Made by a program: the position numbers and the translations under genes
Assembly (NCBI GenBank): GCA_026410415.1
Contig: JAPMLR010000002.1
Coordinates: 413,010-477,009 of the forward strand
DNA: 64,000 bases
Source of the DNA: Denitratimonas yunnanensis (SeqCode)
GTDB lineage: Bacteria; Pseudomonadota; Gammaproteobacteria; Xanthomonadales; Xanthomonadaceae
Reading direction: 5' to 3'
Notes under the pieces: model-generated
The model's input: the letters and a program-made list of their open reading frames with translations, nothing else
Told to the model about the DNA's origin: nothing
Databases searched by the model: none
Shown: one piece after another, positions 42,572 through 51,994 of the stretch
Numbering within the stretch: the stretch's first letter is position 1
How the letters are laid out: each line of letters opens with the position of its first letter

Positions 42572-44958
42572 CCGCGACCACGCGTCTGCTCGGTGATCCG
42601 GGGACCCCCTGCGACGACGAACGCGTGGTGTTGGCGCACCTGGATGTGCTGCTCGGGACGCCGGAAGCCGAGCGCGAGGCGGCAATCCGGGGGCTTGGCC
42701 TTTCCAGCGCCCAGCAGTCACGTCTGTGGCGTTTGCTCGATCGGCAGGCTGACGCCGAGGGATTCCTCGAAGCGCAGCCTGCGTCGACCATGCCGATACG
42801 CTCCGCGTTGCCGGGGGATGGCGACCGCATCGGCGTCTATCGCATCGAGCGACCGATCAGTGCGGGCGGAATGGGGGTGGTCTACCTGGCCTGGCGTGAC
42901 GATGGACTGTATCGCCAGCGTGTCGCGATCAAGCTGGTCCAGCCTTCGCATCTGCTGCTCGATCCGGCACGACGCCAAGGACTCCTGACCCATTTCGAGG
43001 AAGAGCGCGCCATCCTCGCGCAGCTCCAGCATCCCAACATCGTTCGCATCCTCGATGGCGGGCAGACCGACCAGGGGTTGCCGTATCTGGTGATGGAGTT
43101 CGTCGATGGCGTGGACCTGATGCAGTTCTGCCGGGAGAGGAAGCTCGACGTGGCGGCGCGCCTGCAGCTGTTCTGCCACGTCTGCGATGCCGTCCAGGAA
43201 GCGCACCGCCACCTGATCGTGCACCGCGATCTCAAGCCCGGCAACGTTTTGGTGGATGAGCATGCAGTCCCTCATCTGCTGGATTTCGGCATTGCCAAGC
43301 TGCTTGATCCATTGCGTCCGGAAGATGCCGATGGTCAGACCCAGGCGACGGTGCTCGGTGCGATGACACCGGCCTACGCCAGCCCCGAACAACTCCGCCG
43401 ACGTCCGCTGACCACGCGTTCGGACATCTATTCCCTCGGCGTGATGCTGTACCAGATGCTCACCGGCAAGCGGCCCTACGACACCGACGCCCTCAGTCCG
43501 GCCGAAATCGAGCGTGCTGTCTGCAATACCGAGCCGCCGCCGCTTTCGCGTGTCCTGCATGACGAGGACGCAGATCCTGGGTATGCCCACATGCCGCGGG
43601 GCTTGCCGCAGGATCTGGAGCGCATCGTCGCCAAGGCGCTGCACAAGGAGCCCGGACGCCGCTACGGTTCGGCCCAGGAGCTGGCGGATGACCTGCGCCG
43701 TCACATTGCAGGCTTGCCGGTGCTGGCCCAGCCGGATACCTGGAGCTACCGCGTTTCCAAGTTCATCGGACGCCATCGTGTCGCCAGCCTGATGGTCGGG
43801 GCGGCGCTGTCACTGATCCTGACTGCCTCCGCCTTGGCCTTGTATCAAGCCCACAAGGCACGACTGGCGGCGGCCGAGGCGGGCGAGATCAATACCTTTC
43901 TTCTCGAAGTGCTGAACCAGTCCAACATCGACCATATGGGTGCGGAAGTGCAGCTGGGGGATGTGCTGGAAGCGGCGGCAAAACGGCTCGACGAGCGGTT
44001 CGGCGACCGTCCCGGCATCGCGGCCGGGATAAGGCATGCCATCGGCAGCAGCCTGTTGAGCCTCAATCGCATCGATGCGGCACGGACGCAACTGCAGGCA
44101 GGATACGACGAGGCACGGCAGACGCTCGGGGAGCGCCACCTGCTGTCGTGGAAGCTGGCCGAGACGCTTGCCCTGGCCTGGGCGGAGCAGGACCAACCGC
44201 ACGAGGCGGTCGCACTGCTGGAAAAAGTGGTGGCGCAGATGGAGGAGTCCGGTCAGGACACGTTGCCGTTCTATGTCACCGCGTGCAGCAATCTGGGTTA
44301 CATCCACATGACCCGCTCCGACTATGCGGCGGCGCAACCGCACATCGCCAAGGCGCTTTCGGCGATCGAACGACACGGTGTGGCAGTCCCCGATGACGAG
44401 TACGCCAACATCCTCGGCAACCACGCCCAGATATTGCACGATCTGGACAGGTTGGACGAGGCGGATTCGGCCTATCGCCGCGCGGCCGCATTGCTCCAGA
44501 AGCAGTATCCGGAGGGCAGCCGCGACATCGCGATCCTGCTCAACAACCGCGCCGTGCTGGCGAGCGACATGGGGCGGGGCGACGAGGCACTGGACTTGCT
44601 GCGCGAATCGGTCGAGATGCGCCGGCGAAGCTATCGCGGCGATCATCCGGTGGTGGCGTTCGGCCTGGGCAACCTCGTGTTTCTGGCGACCACGCAGAAC
44701 CGTCTCGATCTGGCACTTTCGGCCGCCGAAGAAGCCGCGGCCATGGTGATGCGGTTGTACCCGGAAGCCAGAGAGGAAAAAGCAAAAGCATTGGGCGATC
44801 TCGCCCAGGTCCATCTGCGACGGGGAGAGCCGGAGCCGGCCCGCGAGGCGCTCGGCAGCGCCAACGCCATGCTGGCCGAGCTGTCCAGTCCCTCCCGATC
44901 CATCCGCGAGTATCTGCAGGCGCTGGCGGAGCAGTTGGACGCGATGCCGGCGCCGTGA
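42568..44958 (+). CDS. Transmembrane Ser/Thr protein kinase with TPR sensor domain
   Basis: A 796-residue protein: N-terminal segment (1-85), kinase domain (about 90-370) with glycine loop ISAGGMGVVYLA, catalytic Lys in RVAIKLV, HRDLKPGNVLV and DFGIAKLL, then PAYASPEQ; one TM helix (about 410-430, VASLMVGAALSLILTASALA); and a C-terminal part with about eight TPR-like helical pairs (LNQSNIDHMG onward). All catalytic residues are present, so it should be active. Coupled to the ECF sigma gene by a 4-base overlap, which suggests it phosphorylates that sigma factor. The TPR part, probably periplasmic, may bind the signal. Confidence 0.9.
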   Translation: MTATTRLLGDPGTPCDDERVVLAHLDVLLGTPEAEREAAIRGLGLSSAQQSRLWRLLDRQADAEGFLEAQPASTMPIRSALPGDGDRIGVYRIERPISAGGMGVVYLAWRDDGLYRQRVAIKLVQPSHLLLDPARRQGLLTHFEEERAILAQLQHPNIVRILDGGQTDQGLPYLVMEFVDGVDLMQFCRERKLDVAARLQLFCHVCDAVQEAHRHLIVHRDLKPGNVLVDEHAVPHLLDFGIAKLLDPLRPEDADGQTQATVLGAMTPAYASPEQLRRRPLTTRSDIYSLGVMLYQMLTGKRPYDTDALSPAEIERAVCNTEPPPLSRVLHDEDADPGYAHMPRGLPQDLERIVAKALHKEPGRRYGSAQELADDLRRHIAGLPVLAQPDTWSYRVSKFIGRHRVASLMVGAALSLILTASALALYQAHKARLAAAEAGEINTFLLEVLNQSNIDHMGAEVQLGDVLEAAAKRLDERFGDRPGIAAGIRHAIGSSLLSLNRIDAARTQLQAGYDEARQTLGERHLLSWKLAETLALAWAEQDQPHEAVALLEKVVAQMEESGQDTLPFYVTACSNLGYIHMTRSDYAAAQPHIAKALSAIERHGVAVPDDEYANILGNHAQILHDLDRLDEADSAYRRAAALLQKQYPEGSRDIAILLNNRAVLASDMGRGDEALDLLRESVEMRRRSYRGDHPVVAFGLGNLVFLATTQNRLDLALSAAEEAAAMVMRLYPEAREEKAKALGDLAQVHLRRGEPEPAREALGSANAMLAELSSPSRSIREYLQALAEQLDAMPAP

Positions 44959-45055
44959 TCGCGCTTCATGCCGGTGCGTGCGAGCCGAAAACGCGCGGAA
45001 TTGCGCCTTGCTGTGTCATAGGCCGCCTTCGTCGCGGCGCCACCCGTATCCGATC

Positions 45056-47434
45056 ATGACCCAGAGTGTGGACGTCGCCGTGTTGAGCCTGTTCGAGCAG
45101 GCGCAGGCGCAGCCTGAAACGGAGCGTGATGCCTGGCTGGCGCGCCAGCCCGCCGCGCCTGCGGTACGCGACGGCGTGCGGCGCCTGCTTGATGCCGAAC
45201 GCCAGGTCGGCGACTTCCTCGATACCGTCGTCGCGGCTCCCGGCGCGTTCGATCCGGGGCCGGCGTTCCCGAATGTCGGCGACCGTCTCGGCAGTTACGA
45301 ACTGCTGCGCCCGCTCGCCGCCGGCGGCATGGGCGTGGTCTACCTCGGGCGGCGCGCCGACGACGTGTACCGGCAGGACGTGGCGATCAAGCTGATCCGT
45401 TCGATCCATCTGCACGGCGATCCGAAAGCGCGCGCCGCGCTGATCGCGCGGTTCGAGACCGAGCGTGCCATCCTCGCCCAGCTCCAGCACCCCAACATCG
45501 CGCGCATCCTCGATGGCGGCCGCACCGCGTCGGGCGTGCCGTACCTGGTCATGGATCACGTCGATGGCGTGCCGCTGACCGATCACTGCCGCCAGCACCG
45601 CCTCGACGTGCGCGCCCGGCTGGCGCTGTTGTGCAAAGTCTGCGACGGCGTGCAGGAGGCCCACCGCCATCTGATCGTGCACCGCGACATCAAACCCGAC
45701 AACATCCTCGTCACCGCCGCCGGCGAGCCGCGCTTGATCGACTTCGGCATCGCGCGCGAGCTCGCGGATGAACCGGATGCGCAAAGCAGCGGCACCACGC
45801 TGTATTCGGCGATGACACCTGCTTACGCCAGCCCCGAACAGGTCAGGCATCAGCCGTTGACCACGAGTTCGGATGTGTACTCGCTCGGCATCGTGCTGTA
45901 CCAGTTGATCGCGGGGCGGCGACCGTACGAACTGGCCGGCCTGAGTGCCGCCGACGTCGAACGGGCCGTCTGTCACGCCGAGCCTTTGCCGCTGCGACGA
46001 AGCTTGCGCGAGGCCGAACTGGATACCGCAGAGCGCCAGCGCCGCATTGCGCAGGTCGGCCCCGATCTGGAGCGCATCGTGGCCAAGGCGCTGCACAAGG
46101 CACCGGAGCGGCGCTATCGCTCGGCCGAGGCGCTTGCCGATGATTTGCGGCGCTATCTGGAGGGCCGCCCGGTGCTCGCCCATCCGGATTCGGCGTGGTA
46201 CCGCGCGAGCAAGTTCGTGCGGCGCCACCGGCTTGGCGTCGGTCTTGCGGCGCTGGCGCTGTGCAGCGTGCTGGTGGCCGCCGGCGTCGCGCTGCACCAG
46301 GCCGCGAGCGCGCGCCGCGCCGCGGACGATGCGACCCGCGCAAATGCTTTCCTCGTCGATGTCCTGAACCTGTCCGACCCGTACAACACCGGCGGCGAAC
46401 TGACCCTCGGCGAGGCCATGCAGCGCGCCTACGAACTGGTCGACGAACGCTTTGCCGATCGCCCGGAACTGGCCGCCGACCTGCGCCTGACCCTGGCTGA
46501 AGGCCTGTTGCGGCGGGGACGTTCCCAGGAAGCGGCGGCGCAACTGGAGCGCGCTGCGGTGGACAACGAAACCCTGTTCGGCGCCGGTTCCTGGCGCAGC
46601 GTGCAGGCGATGGTGTCGCTCGCCGCGCTGCGCCGCGATCAGGGCCGCTACGCCGAGGCCGAGCAGCTCTACCGGGACGCACTGTCCCGCATCGAAAGCG
46701 GCGACTGGCGCGACGATGCGTTGCATTCGCGCACGCTCAACGATCTTGGCCTGCTGTATCTGGTACTGGAAAACCACGCCGCCGCGGACCGTTTCCTGCG
46801 CCGCGCGGTCGACGTGGATGCGCAGGCGATGCCGCCCGCCGCCGACGCCATCCGCGCCCAGACCCTCGCCAACCTGGCCCAGGCCGCACGCGGGCTGGGC
46901 GACTACGAACGCGCCGAAACGCTCTACGCAAAGGCGCAGGCCATCTTCGAGGCCGAGCACCCCGATGGCAGCCCGCAGATCGCCGTGGTGCTCAACAACC
47001 GCGCCAACCTCGCGCGCCACCGCGATCGCCATGAAGAAGCGCTGGAACTGCAACGACGCGCAGTGGAGATGCACCGCAAATCCTATTCCGGCGATCACGT
47101 CATGCTGCTGGTGCCTACCGTCAACCTCGCCCGCCAGTACGTCGATCTGGACCGTGCCGACGAAGCAATGCCGTATGCCGAGGCGGCCGAGGCGATGGCG
47201 CAACGGCTGTATCCGGACACGCCGCACCTCTACCGTGTACAGGCCATCGCGGCGCTGGCCGATACCCAGCGCGCGTTGCGCCGCTTCGATGAGGCCGATG
47301 CCACCCTGCTCCGCGTCGAGCAGATGCTGCCGCAGGCCGAGATATCCGGGCGCACGGTCGAATACGTGGACATCGTGCGTTCGGACCTGTGCGAAGCCGC
47401 GCCCACGCTGCGCGGCTGCTCGGCAGTGCGATAA
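45056..47434 (+). CDS. Second transmembrane Ser/Thr kinase with TPR domain (paralogue)
   Basis: A 792-residue paralogue of the preceding kinase with the same architecture: kinase (LAAGGMGVVYLG, VAIKLIRS, VHRDIKPDNILV, DFGIAREL, TPAYASPEQ), TM helix near 405-430 (LGVGLAALALCSVLVAAGVA) and TPR repeats (for example GRYAEAEQLYRDALSRIES, DYERAETLYAKAQAIFEAE). It begins 97 bases after the first kinase. Its codon use is visibly more GC-rich than that of the first kinase, suggesting either old duplication or separate arrival. All catalytic residues are intact. Confidence 0.9.
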   Translation: MTQSVDVAVLSLFEQAQAQPETERDAWLARQPAAPAVRDGVRRLLDAERQVGDFLDTVVAAPGAFDPGPAFPNVGDRLGSYELLRPLAAGGMGVVYLGRRADDVYRQDVAIKLIRSIHLHGDPKARAALIARFETERAILAQLQHPNIARILDGGRTASGVPYLVMDHVDGVPLTDHCRQHRLDVRARLALLCKVCDGVQEAHRHLIVHRDIKPDNILVTAAGEPRLIDFGIARELADEPDAQSSGTTLYSAMTPAYASPEQVRHQPLTTSSDVYSLGIVLYQLIAGRRPYELAGLSAADVERAVCHAEPLPLRRSLREAELDTAERQRRIAQVGPDLERIVAKALHKAPERRYRSAEALADDLRRYLEGRPVLAHPDSAWYRASKFVRRHRLGVGLAALALCSVLVAAGVALHQAASARRAADDATRANAFLVDVLNLSDPYNTGGELTLGEAMQRAYELVDERFADRPELAADLRLTLAEGLLRRGRSQEAAAQLERAAVDNETLFGAGSWRSVQAMVSLAALRRDQGRYAEAEQLYRDALSRIESGDWRDDALHSRTLNDLGLLYLVLENHAAADRFLRRAVDVDAQAMPPAADAIRAQTLANLAQAARGLGDYERAETLYAKAQAIFEAEHPDGSPQIAVVLNNRANLARHRDRHEEALELQRRAVEMHRKSYSGDHVMLLVPTVNLARQYVDLDRADEAMPYAEAAEAMAQRLYPDTPHLYRVQAIAALADTQRALRRFDEADATLLRVEQMLPQAEISGRTVEYVDIVRSDLCEAAPTLRGCSAVR

Positions 47435-47441
47435 TCCCTGC

Positions 47442-48224
47442 ATGAACGAAAAGAACGCTCCCGAGATTCCCGCTTCTTCCGCGCCCGCGACCACCCACTT
47501 CGGCTTCCGCGACGTTCCCGTCGGGGAAAAGCGCAAGCTCGTCGGCGAAGTCTTCAGCTCGGTCGCCGGCAAGTACGACCTGATGAACGATCTGATGTCG
47601 CTGGGCATCCATCGCATCTGGAAGCGCTACTTCGTCGCCACCTCCGGGGTGAAGCGCGGCGATCGCGTGTTGGATCTGGCCGGCGGCACCGGCGACATCG
47701 CCGCCCTGCTGCATCCGCACGTGGGCGACACGGGCGAGGTCGTGGTCGGGGACATCAACGCCGACATGCTGCGCGTGGGGCGCGACCGTCTGATCGACCG
47801 CGGCCTCGTGCGCGGCCTCGAATGGACCCAGATGGATGCCGAAGCGCTGCCGTTTCCCGATGGCCACTTCGATCTGGTCACCATCGCGTTCGGCCTGCGC
47901 AACGTCACCGACAAGCAGCAGGCGCTCAACGAGATGTTCCGCGTGCTCAAGACCGGCGGACGCGCACTGGTACTGGAGTTTTCCGAAGTGAAGCCGGCGT
48001 GGTTCCGGCCGATCTACGACTTCCACTCGTTCAAGGTGCTGCCGAAGCTGGGCTCGCTGTTCGCCGGCGACGCTGCTTCTTACCAGTATCTCGCCGAATC
48101 CATCCGCAAGCACCCGCCGCAGGACGAACTGCGCGCGATGATGGAAAAAGCCGGCTTCGCGCGTTGCGACTACCGCAATCTCAGCGGCGGCATCTGCGCC
48201 ATCCACAGCGGCTACCGGGTTTGA
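47442..48224 (+). CDS. ubiE: UbiE/MenG C-methyltransferase
   Basis: A 260-residue SAM-dependent methyltransferase acting on the quinone ring in ubiquinone and menaquinone synthesis. SAM motif LDLAGGTGDIAALL, VGDINADML, AFGLRNVTD and the C-terminal NLSGGICAIHSGYR are diagnostic. Only 7 bases separate its ATG from the kinase stop, but the products are functionally unrelated. Length is slightly longer than E. coli UbiE because of an N-terminal extension of about 10-20 residues. Confidence 0.95.
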   Translation: MNEKNAPEIPASSAPATTHFGFRDVPVGEKRKLVGEVFSSVAGKYDLMNDLMSLGIHRIWKRYFVATSGVKRGDRVLDLAGGTGDIAALLHPHVGDTGEVVVGDINADMLRVGRDRLIDRGLVRGLEWTQMDAEALPFPDGHFDLVTIAFGLRNVTDKQQALNEMFRVLKTGGRALVLEFSEVKPAWFRPIYDFHSFKVLPKLGSLFAGDAASYQYLAESIRKHPPQDELRAMMEKAGFARCDYRNLSGGICAIHSGYRV

Positions 48225-48246
48225 TCCGACGCGTTCGGAGCGCCAG

Positions 48247-49536
48247 ATGAAGGTTCTGGTCACCGGCGCCTACGGCTTCATCGGTGCATACGTCGTGGCC
48301 GCCTTGTTGCGCACTGGACACGAGCCCGTCGCGGCGGTGCGTGCATCGCGCGTCGGCACGGCATTGCCGGGCATCGCCAGTATCGAGTGCGATTTCGCCC
48401 GAGATACCGATCCGGCGGTCTGGCGGCCGCGCTTGCAAGGCATCGACGCGGTGGTGAACTGCGCCGGCATCCTGCGCGAAAGCGGCGCGGCCACGTTCGA
48501 GAAAGTGCACGAAACCGTACCGGCGGCGCTCTTCGCTGCCTGCGCCGAGACGGGCGTGAAGCGCATCGTGCAGATCTCCGCGCTGGGCGATCCGGCCGAT
48601 GGGGAATTCATCGCTTCCAAACATCGCGGCGATGCGCGTCTGCTCGCATCCGGTGTTGCCGCCGTGGTGTTGCGCCCGTCGGTGGTCTATTCCACGCGCG
48701 GTTCCTACGGCGGCACCACGCTGCTGCGTGGTCTGGCGGCATTGCCGCTCATTCCCTTGCCAGGCAATGGCGCACAACACCTGCAACCACTGGATGCCGA
48801 CGACCTGGCGCACGCGGTGCTGGCCGCACTGGAACGCGACGAAGCGGTGGGCCAGATCCTGCCGTTGGGCGGTCCGCAGGCGTTGACCTTGCGCGAATAT
48901 CTGGCGCTGTGGCGGCGCTGGCTCGGGTTGGGCGAAACGCGTTTCATCACGACCCCGAAACCGCTGGCGCGCATCGGCGCATGGCTGGGCGAAACGCTCG
49001 GGCGCGGCCCGCTCGGCATGACGATGTGGCGGATGCTGGAACGCGGCAATGTGTTGAACACCGACGATGCCGAACGCGCCGCTGCCGCGCTGGGCTGGAC
49101 CTCGAGGCGCATGGATGCGGTACTGGCGCAGGCGCCGGCCAGCAGTGCCGATCGCTGGCAGGCGCGCAGCGTATTCCTGCAACCGTTGTTGCGCGTGGTG
49201 CTGGCGCTGACCTTCATTGCCTCGGGCATCGTCGGTTTCGCGTTGCCGGCAGAACAGGTCGCGGCGCTGTTCGCGCAAAGCTCCTTTCCCGCCGCATGGG
49301 CGCCGGCGTTGGGGCTGACCGGCAGCGTGGCCGATATCGTGCTCGGTGCCTGGCTGCTTTCCGGCCGCGCGCCACGTGCCGCGCTGGCGGCAATGGCCTT
49401 GCTGGTGCTCGGCTACAGCGGGTTCATCGGCCTGCTGCTGCCGCAGGCATGGCTCGATCCCTTCGGCGGCCTGCTGAAGAACGGCCTCGTGCTGGTCGCC
49501 ATCGCTTTTGCCGCAGCCGGTACGGAGCGCGAGTAA
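48247..49536 (+). CDS. SDR-family epimerase/reductase fused to a DoxX-like membrane domain
   Basis: A 429-residue fusion. Residues 1-300 form an extended SDR with nucleotide motif VTGAYGFIGAYVV and NCAGILRES; the usual YxxxK is replaced by SKHRGDARLL, as in the atypical NDUFA9-like group. Residues about 310-429 hold four TM helices resembling DoxX-like (DUF4345) proteins (LLRVVLALTFIASGIVGFAL, LGLTGSVADIVLGAWLLSG). The fused form occurs in other proteobacteria. The following DUF2269 gene overlaps the stop by one base, so both act together at the membrane. Confidence 0.82.
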   Translation: MKVLVTGAYGFIGAYVVAALLRTGHEPVAAVRASRVGTALPGIASIECDFARDTDPAVWRPRLQGIDAVVNCAGILRESGAATFEKVHETVPAALFAACAETGVKRIVQISALGDPADGEFIASKHRGDARLLASGVAAVVLRPSVVYSTRGSYGGTTLLRGLAALPLIPLPGNGAQHLQPLDADDLAHAVLAALERDEAVGQILPLGGPQALTLREYLALWRRWLGLGETRFITTPKPLARIGAWLGETLGRGPLGMTMWRMLERGNVLNTDDAERAAAALGWTSRRMDAVLAQAPASSADRWQARSVFLQPLLRVVLALTFIASGIVGFALPAEQVAALFAQSSFPAAWAPALGLTGSVADIVLGAWLLSGRAPRAALAAMALLVLGYSGFIGLLLPQAWLDPFGGLLKNGLVLVAIAFAAAGTERE

Positions 49537-50000
49537 TGGACTACTTCACCCTCAAGACGATCCACATTCTTTCCTCCACCGTGCTGTTCGGCACCGGTCT
49601 GGGCACGGCGTTCTTCATGTGGATGGCGCACCGTCGCGGCGATGTTGCCGGCATCGCCATCACCTCGCGCCATGTGGTGCTGGCCGACTGGCTGTTCACC
49701 ACGCCGGCGATCATCGTGCAGCCGCTGACCGGCTTCTGGCTGATCCAGCTCATGGGCCTGCCGTGGACGATGACCTGGCTGTGGCTCTCGCTCGCGCTGT
49801 ACCTGCTGGCCGGCGCCTGCTGGCTGCCGGTGGTCGCGATCCAGTACCGCGTCCGCGCCCTGGCCGACACCGCGTACCGCACCGGAACCCCGCTGCCGGC
49901 CGCCTACTTCCGCCTGATGCGCTGGTGGTTCGCGCTCGGCTGGCCGGCGTTTCTCGCCCTGGTGCTGGTGTTCTGGCTGATGGTGCACAAGCCGTTCTGA
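49536..50000 (+). CDS. DUF2269-family integral membrane protein
   Basis: A 154-residue protein with four TM helices and conserved His residues in LKTIHILSSTVLFG and WMAHRRGD, plus AIQYRVRALAD in a loop. DUF2269 proteins are small inner-membrane proteins often next to the SDR-DoxX fusion; a redox or heme-related role is possible but unproven. TAATG overlap with the upstream gene. Confidence 0.82.
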   Translation: MDYFTLKTIHILSSTVLFGTGLGTAFFMWMAHRRGDVAGIAITSRHVVLADWLFTTPAIIVQPLTGFWLIQLMGLPWTMTWLWLSLALYLLAGACWLPVVAIQYRVRALADTAYRTGTPLPAAYFRLMRWWFALGWPAFLALVLVFWLMVHKPF

Positions 50001-50111
50001 CATCGCCGCAGGAATCGCCTGTTTGATGCGGTGTGCTACGGTCGAGTGCCGGCACTGAACGGAGGCCTGTAGACTCGGTATTCCCGTTCCACTTTCCGTA
50101 TGAGACCTGCA

Positions 50112-51965
50112 ATGCGTATCTTCACTGCCCTTTTACTGGTCGCCTTCGCGACGCTTGCGAGTGCCCAGGGATCTCCCCGTGATGTGCACTCTTACGCCCA
50201 GCCCGACAAGGTCGTGATCCGCGACATGGGGCTGGACTTGCATGTGGATTTCGGGAAAAAGCAGTTGCGTGGGCGCGTGGATCTGGCGCTGGAGTGGATC
50301 GATCCGAGCGCACGCGAGCTGGTGCTCGACAGCCGCGACCTGAGCATCGAGAAGGTCACGGGCAAGCGTGCCGACGGGCGCTGGTTCAGGCTCGAACACA
50401 CGCTGGGCGAGCGCGACCCGTATCTGGGACAGAAGCTGACGATCTCCATGCGTCAGCCCTACGACAGCGTGCGCATCCGCTATGCGACCTCGCCCGGGGC
50501 CTCCGGCCTGCAGTGGTTGGAGCCGTCGATGACCGCGGGCAAAACCCACCCGTTCATGTTCAGCCAGAGTCAGGCGATCCATGCGCGCAGTTGGGTGCCG
50601 CTGCAGGACACGCCGTCGGTGCGTTACACCTACAGCGCGCGCCTGCGCACGGATCCGTCGCTGATGGCGTTGATGAGCGCGGACAATCCGCCCAACGAGC
50701 CTCGCGACGGGGATTACGTGTTCCGCATGCGCCAGCCGATTCCGTCGTACCTGATGGCGATCGCGGCCGGTGATCTGGTGTTCCGTCCGATCTCCGAGCG
50801 CAGCGGCGTGTGGGCTGAACCGGCCACGGTCGATGCCGCGCACGCGGAGTTCATCGACACCGAGAAGATGATCGCCGTCACCGAGTCGTTGTATGGCCCC
50901 TATCGCTGGGAGCGTTACGACCTGTTGATCCTGCCGCCGTCATTCCCGTTCGGTGGTATGGAAAACCCGCGCTTGTCGTTCATCACGCCGACGGTGATCG
51001 TGGGCGACAAGTCGCTGGTGGCGCTGATCGCGCACGAGCTGGCGCATTCGTGGTCGGGCAATCTGGTGACCAATGCCAGCTGGAACGACATGTGGCTGAA
51101 CGAGGGTTTCACCAGTTACGTCGAGAACCGCATCATCGAGGCGGTGTACGGCGACGAACAGGCCGCGATGGAGCGCGTCATCAGTCAGGCCGGGCTGCAG
51201 CGTGAAATCAAGGGCATGAGCAAGGCCGCGCAGGTGCTGGCACCGCGCCCGGTGCCAGGCTCCGATCCGGACGAGTCGCTCAGTGCGGTGGCCTACGACA
51301 AGGGCGCGTGGTTTCTCGGTTTCCTCGAACAGCGTTTCGGTCGAGAGGCGTTTGATGCCTTCCTGCGCGGTTATTTCGATCACTTCGCGTTCCAGAGCAT
51401 TACCACGGAGCAGTTTGTTTCCTACTTCAACGAAAACCTGTCGAGCCGGTTCCCGAACGCGATCACGGCCAAGGAGCTGGATGCATGGCTGTACCAGCCG
51501 GGCATTCCGGCCAGCGCGGTGGCGACGGTATCCGAGCGCTTCATGGTGGTGGACGCGGCGCGCAAGCAATGGCAGGAAGGACGCATTGCGGCTGAGGACA
51601 TCGATACGCGTGGCTGGATCACGCAGGATTGGGTGCGCTTCCTCGAGGAGCTGCCGAACAAGCTGTCCAACGAGAAGCTGGTGGAACTGGATACGGCCTT
51701 CCAGTTCACCTCCTCGCAGAACGGCGAAATGCTCATGCGCTGGTTCCCGCTGACGGTGCGTAGTGGCTACTTCGAGGCGCGCCCCGCGATGGCCGAGTTC
51801 CTCCAGCGCGTGGGCCGTCGCAAGTACGTGTTGCCGGTGTACCAGGCGTTGGCCGCCACCAAGGAAGGTCGCGAGTTCGCCCGCGAGGTGTTTGCGCAGG
51901 CTCGTCCCGGGTATCACCCGATCACCACCACTTCCGTGGAGGTGGTATTGGGTGACAAAAAGTAG
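50112..51965 (+). CDS. Secreted M1-family zinc aminopeptidase
   Basis: A 617-residue peptidase with signal peptide MRIFTALLLVAFATLASAQ (started at the second ATG, since the first gives a longer unusual N-terminus). Residues about 20-210 form the beta-saddle domain. The exopeptidase motif FGGMENP and zinc motif HELAHSWSGN with the third ligand Glu 18 residues later in NEGFTSYVE are complete. The C-terminal helical domain resembles leukotriene A4 hydrolase. It cleaves N-terminal residues of peptides in the periplasm. Not visibly part of an operon with the upstream gene. Confidence 0.9.
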   Translation: MRIFTALLLVAFATLASAQGSPRDVHSYAQPDKVVIRDMGLDLHVDFGKKQLRGRVDLALEWIDPSARELVLDSRDLSIEKVTGKRADGRWFRLEHTLGERDPYLGQKLTISMRQPYDSVRIRYATSPGASGLQWLEPSMTAGKTHPFMFSQSQAIHARSWVPLQDTPSVRYTYSARLRTDPSLMALMSADNPPNEPRDGDYVFRMRQPIPSYLMAIAAGDLVFRPISERSGVWAEPATVDAAHAEFIDTEKMIAVTESLYGPYRWERYDLLILPPSFPFGGMENPRLSFITPTVIVGDKSLVALIAHELAHSWSGNLVTNASWNDMWLNEGFTSYVENRIIEAVYGDEQAAMERVISQAGLQREIKGMSKAAQVLAPRPVPGSDPDESLSAVAYDKGAWFLGFLEQRFGREAFDAFLRGYFDHFAFQSITTEQFVSYFNENLSSRFPNAITAKELDAWLYQPGIPASAVATVSERFMVVDAARKQWQEGRIAAEDIDTRGWITQDWVRFLEELPNKLSNEKLVELDTAFQFTSSQNGEMLMRWFPLTVRSGYFEARPAMAEFLQRVGRRKYVLPVYQALAATKEGREFAREVFAQARPGYHPITTTSVEVVLGDKK

Positions 51966-51994
51966 GCCGCGCGCTCTTGTAACGTGGGAACGCC

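Noticed and set aside
44966..47617. An 883-codon minus-strand open frame opposite the second kinase
   Set aside because: The translation has no recognisable domain and a composition typical of antisense high-GC frames; the plus strand encodes a complete kinase.
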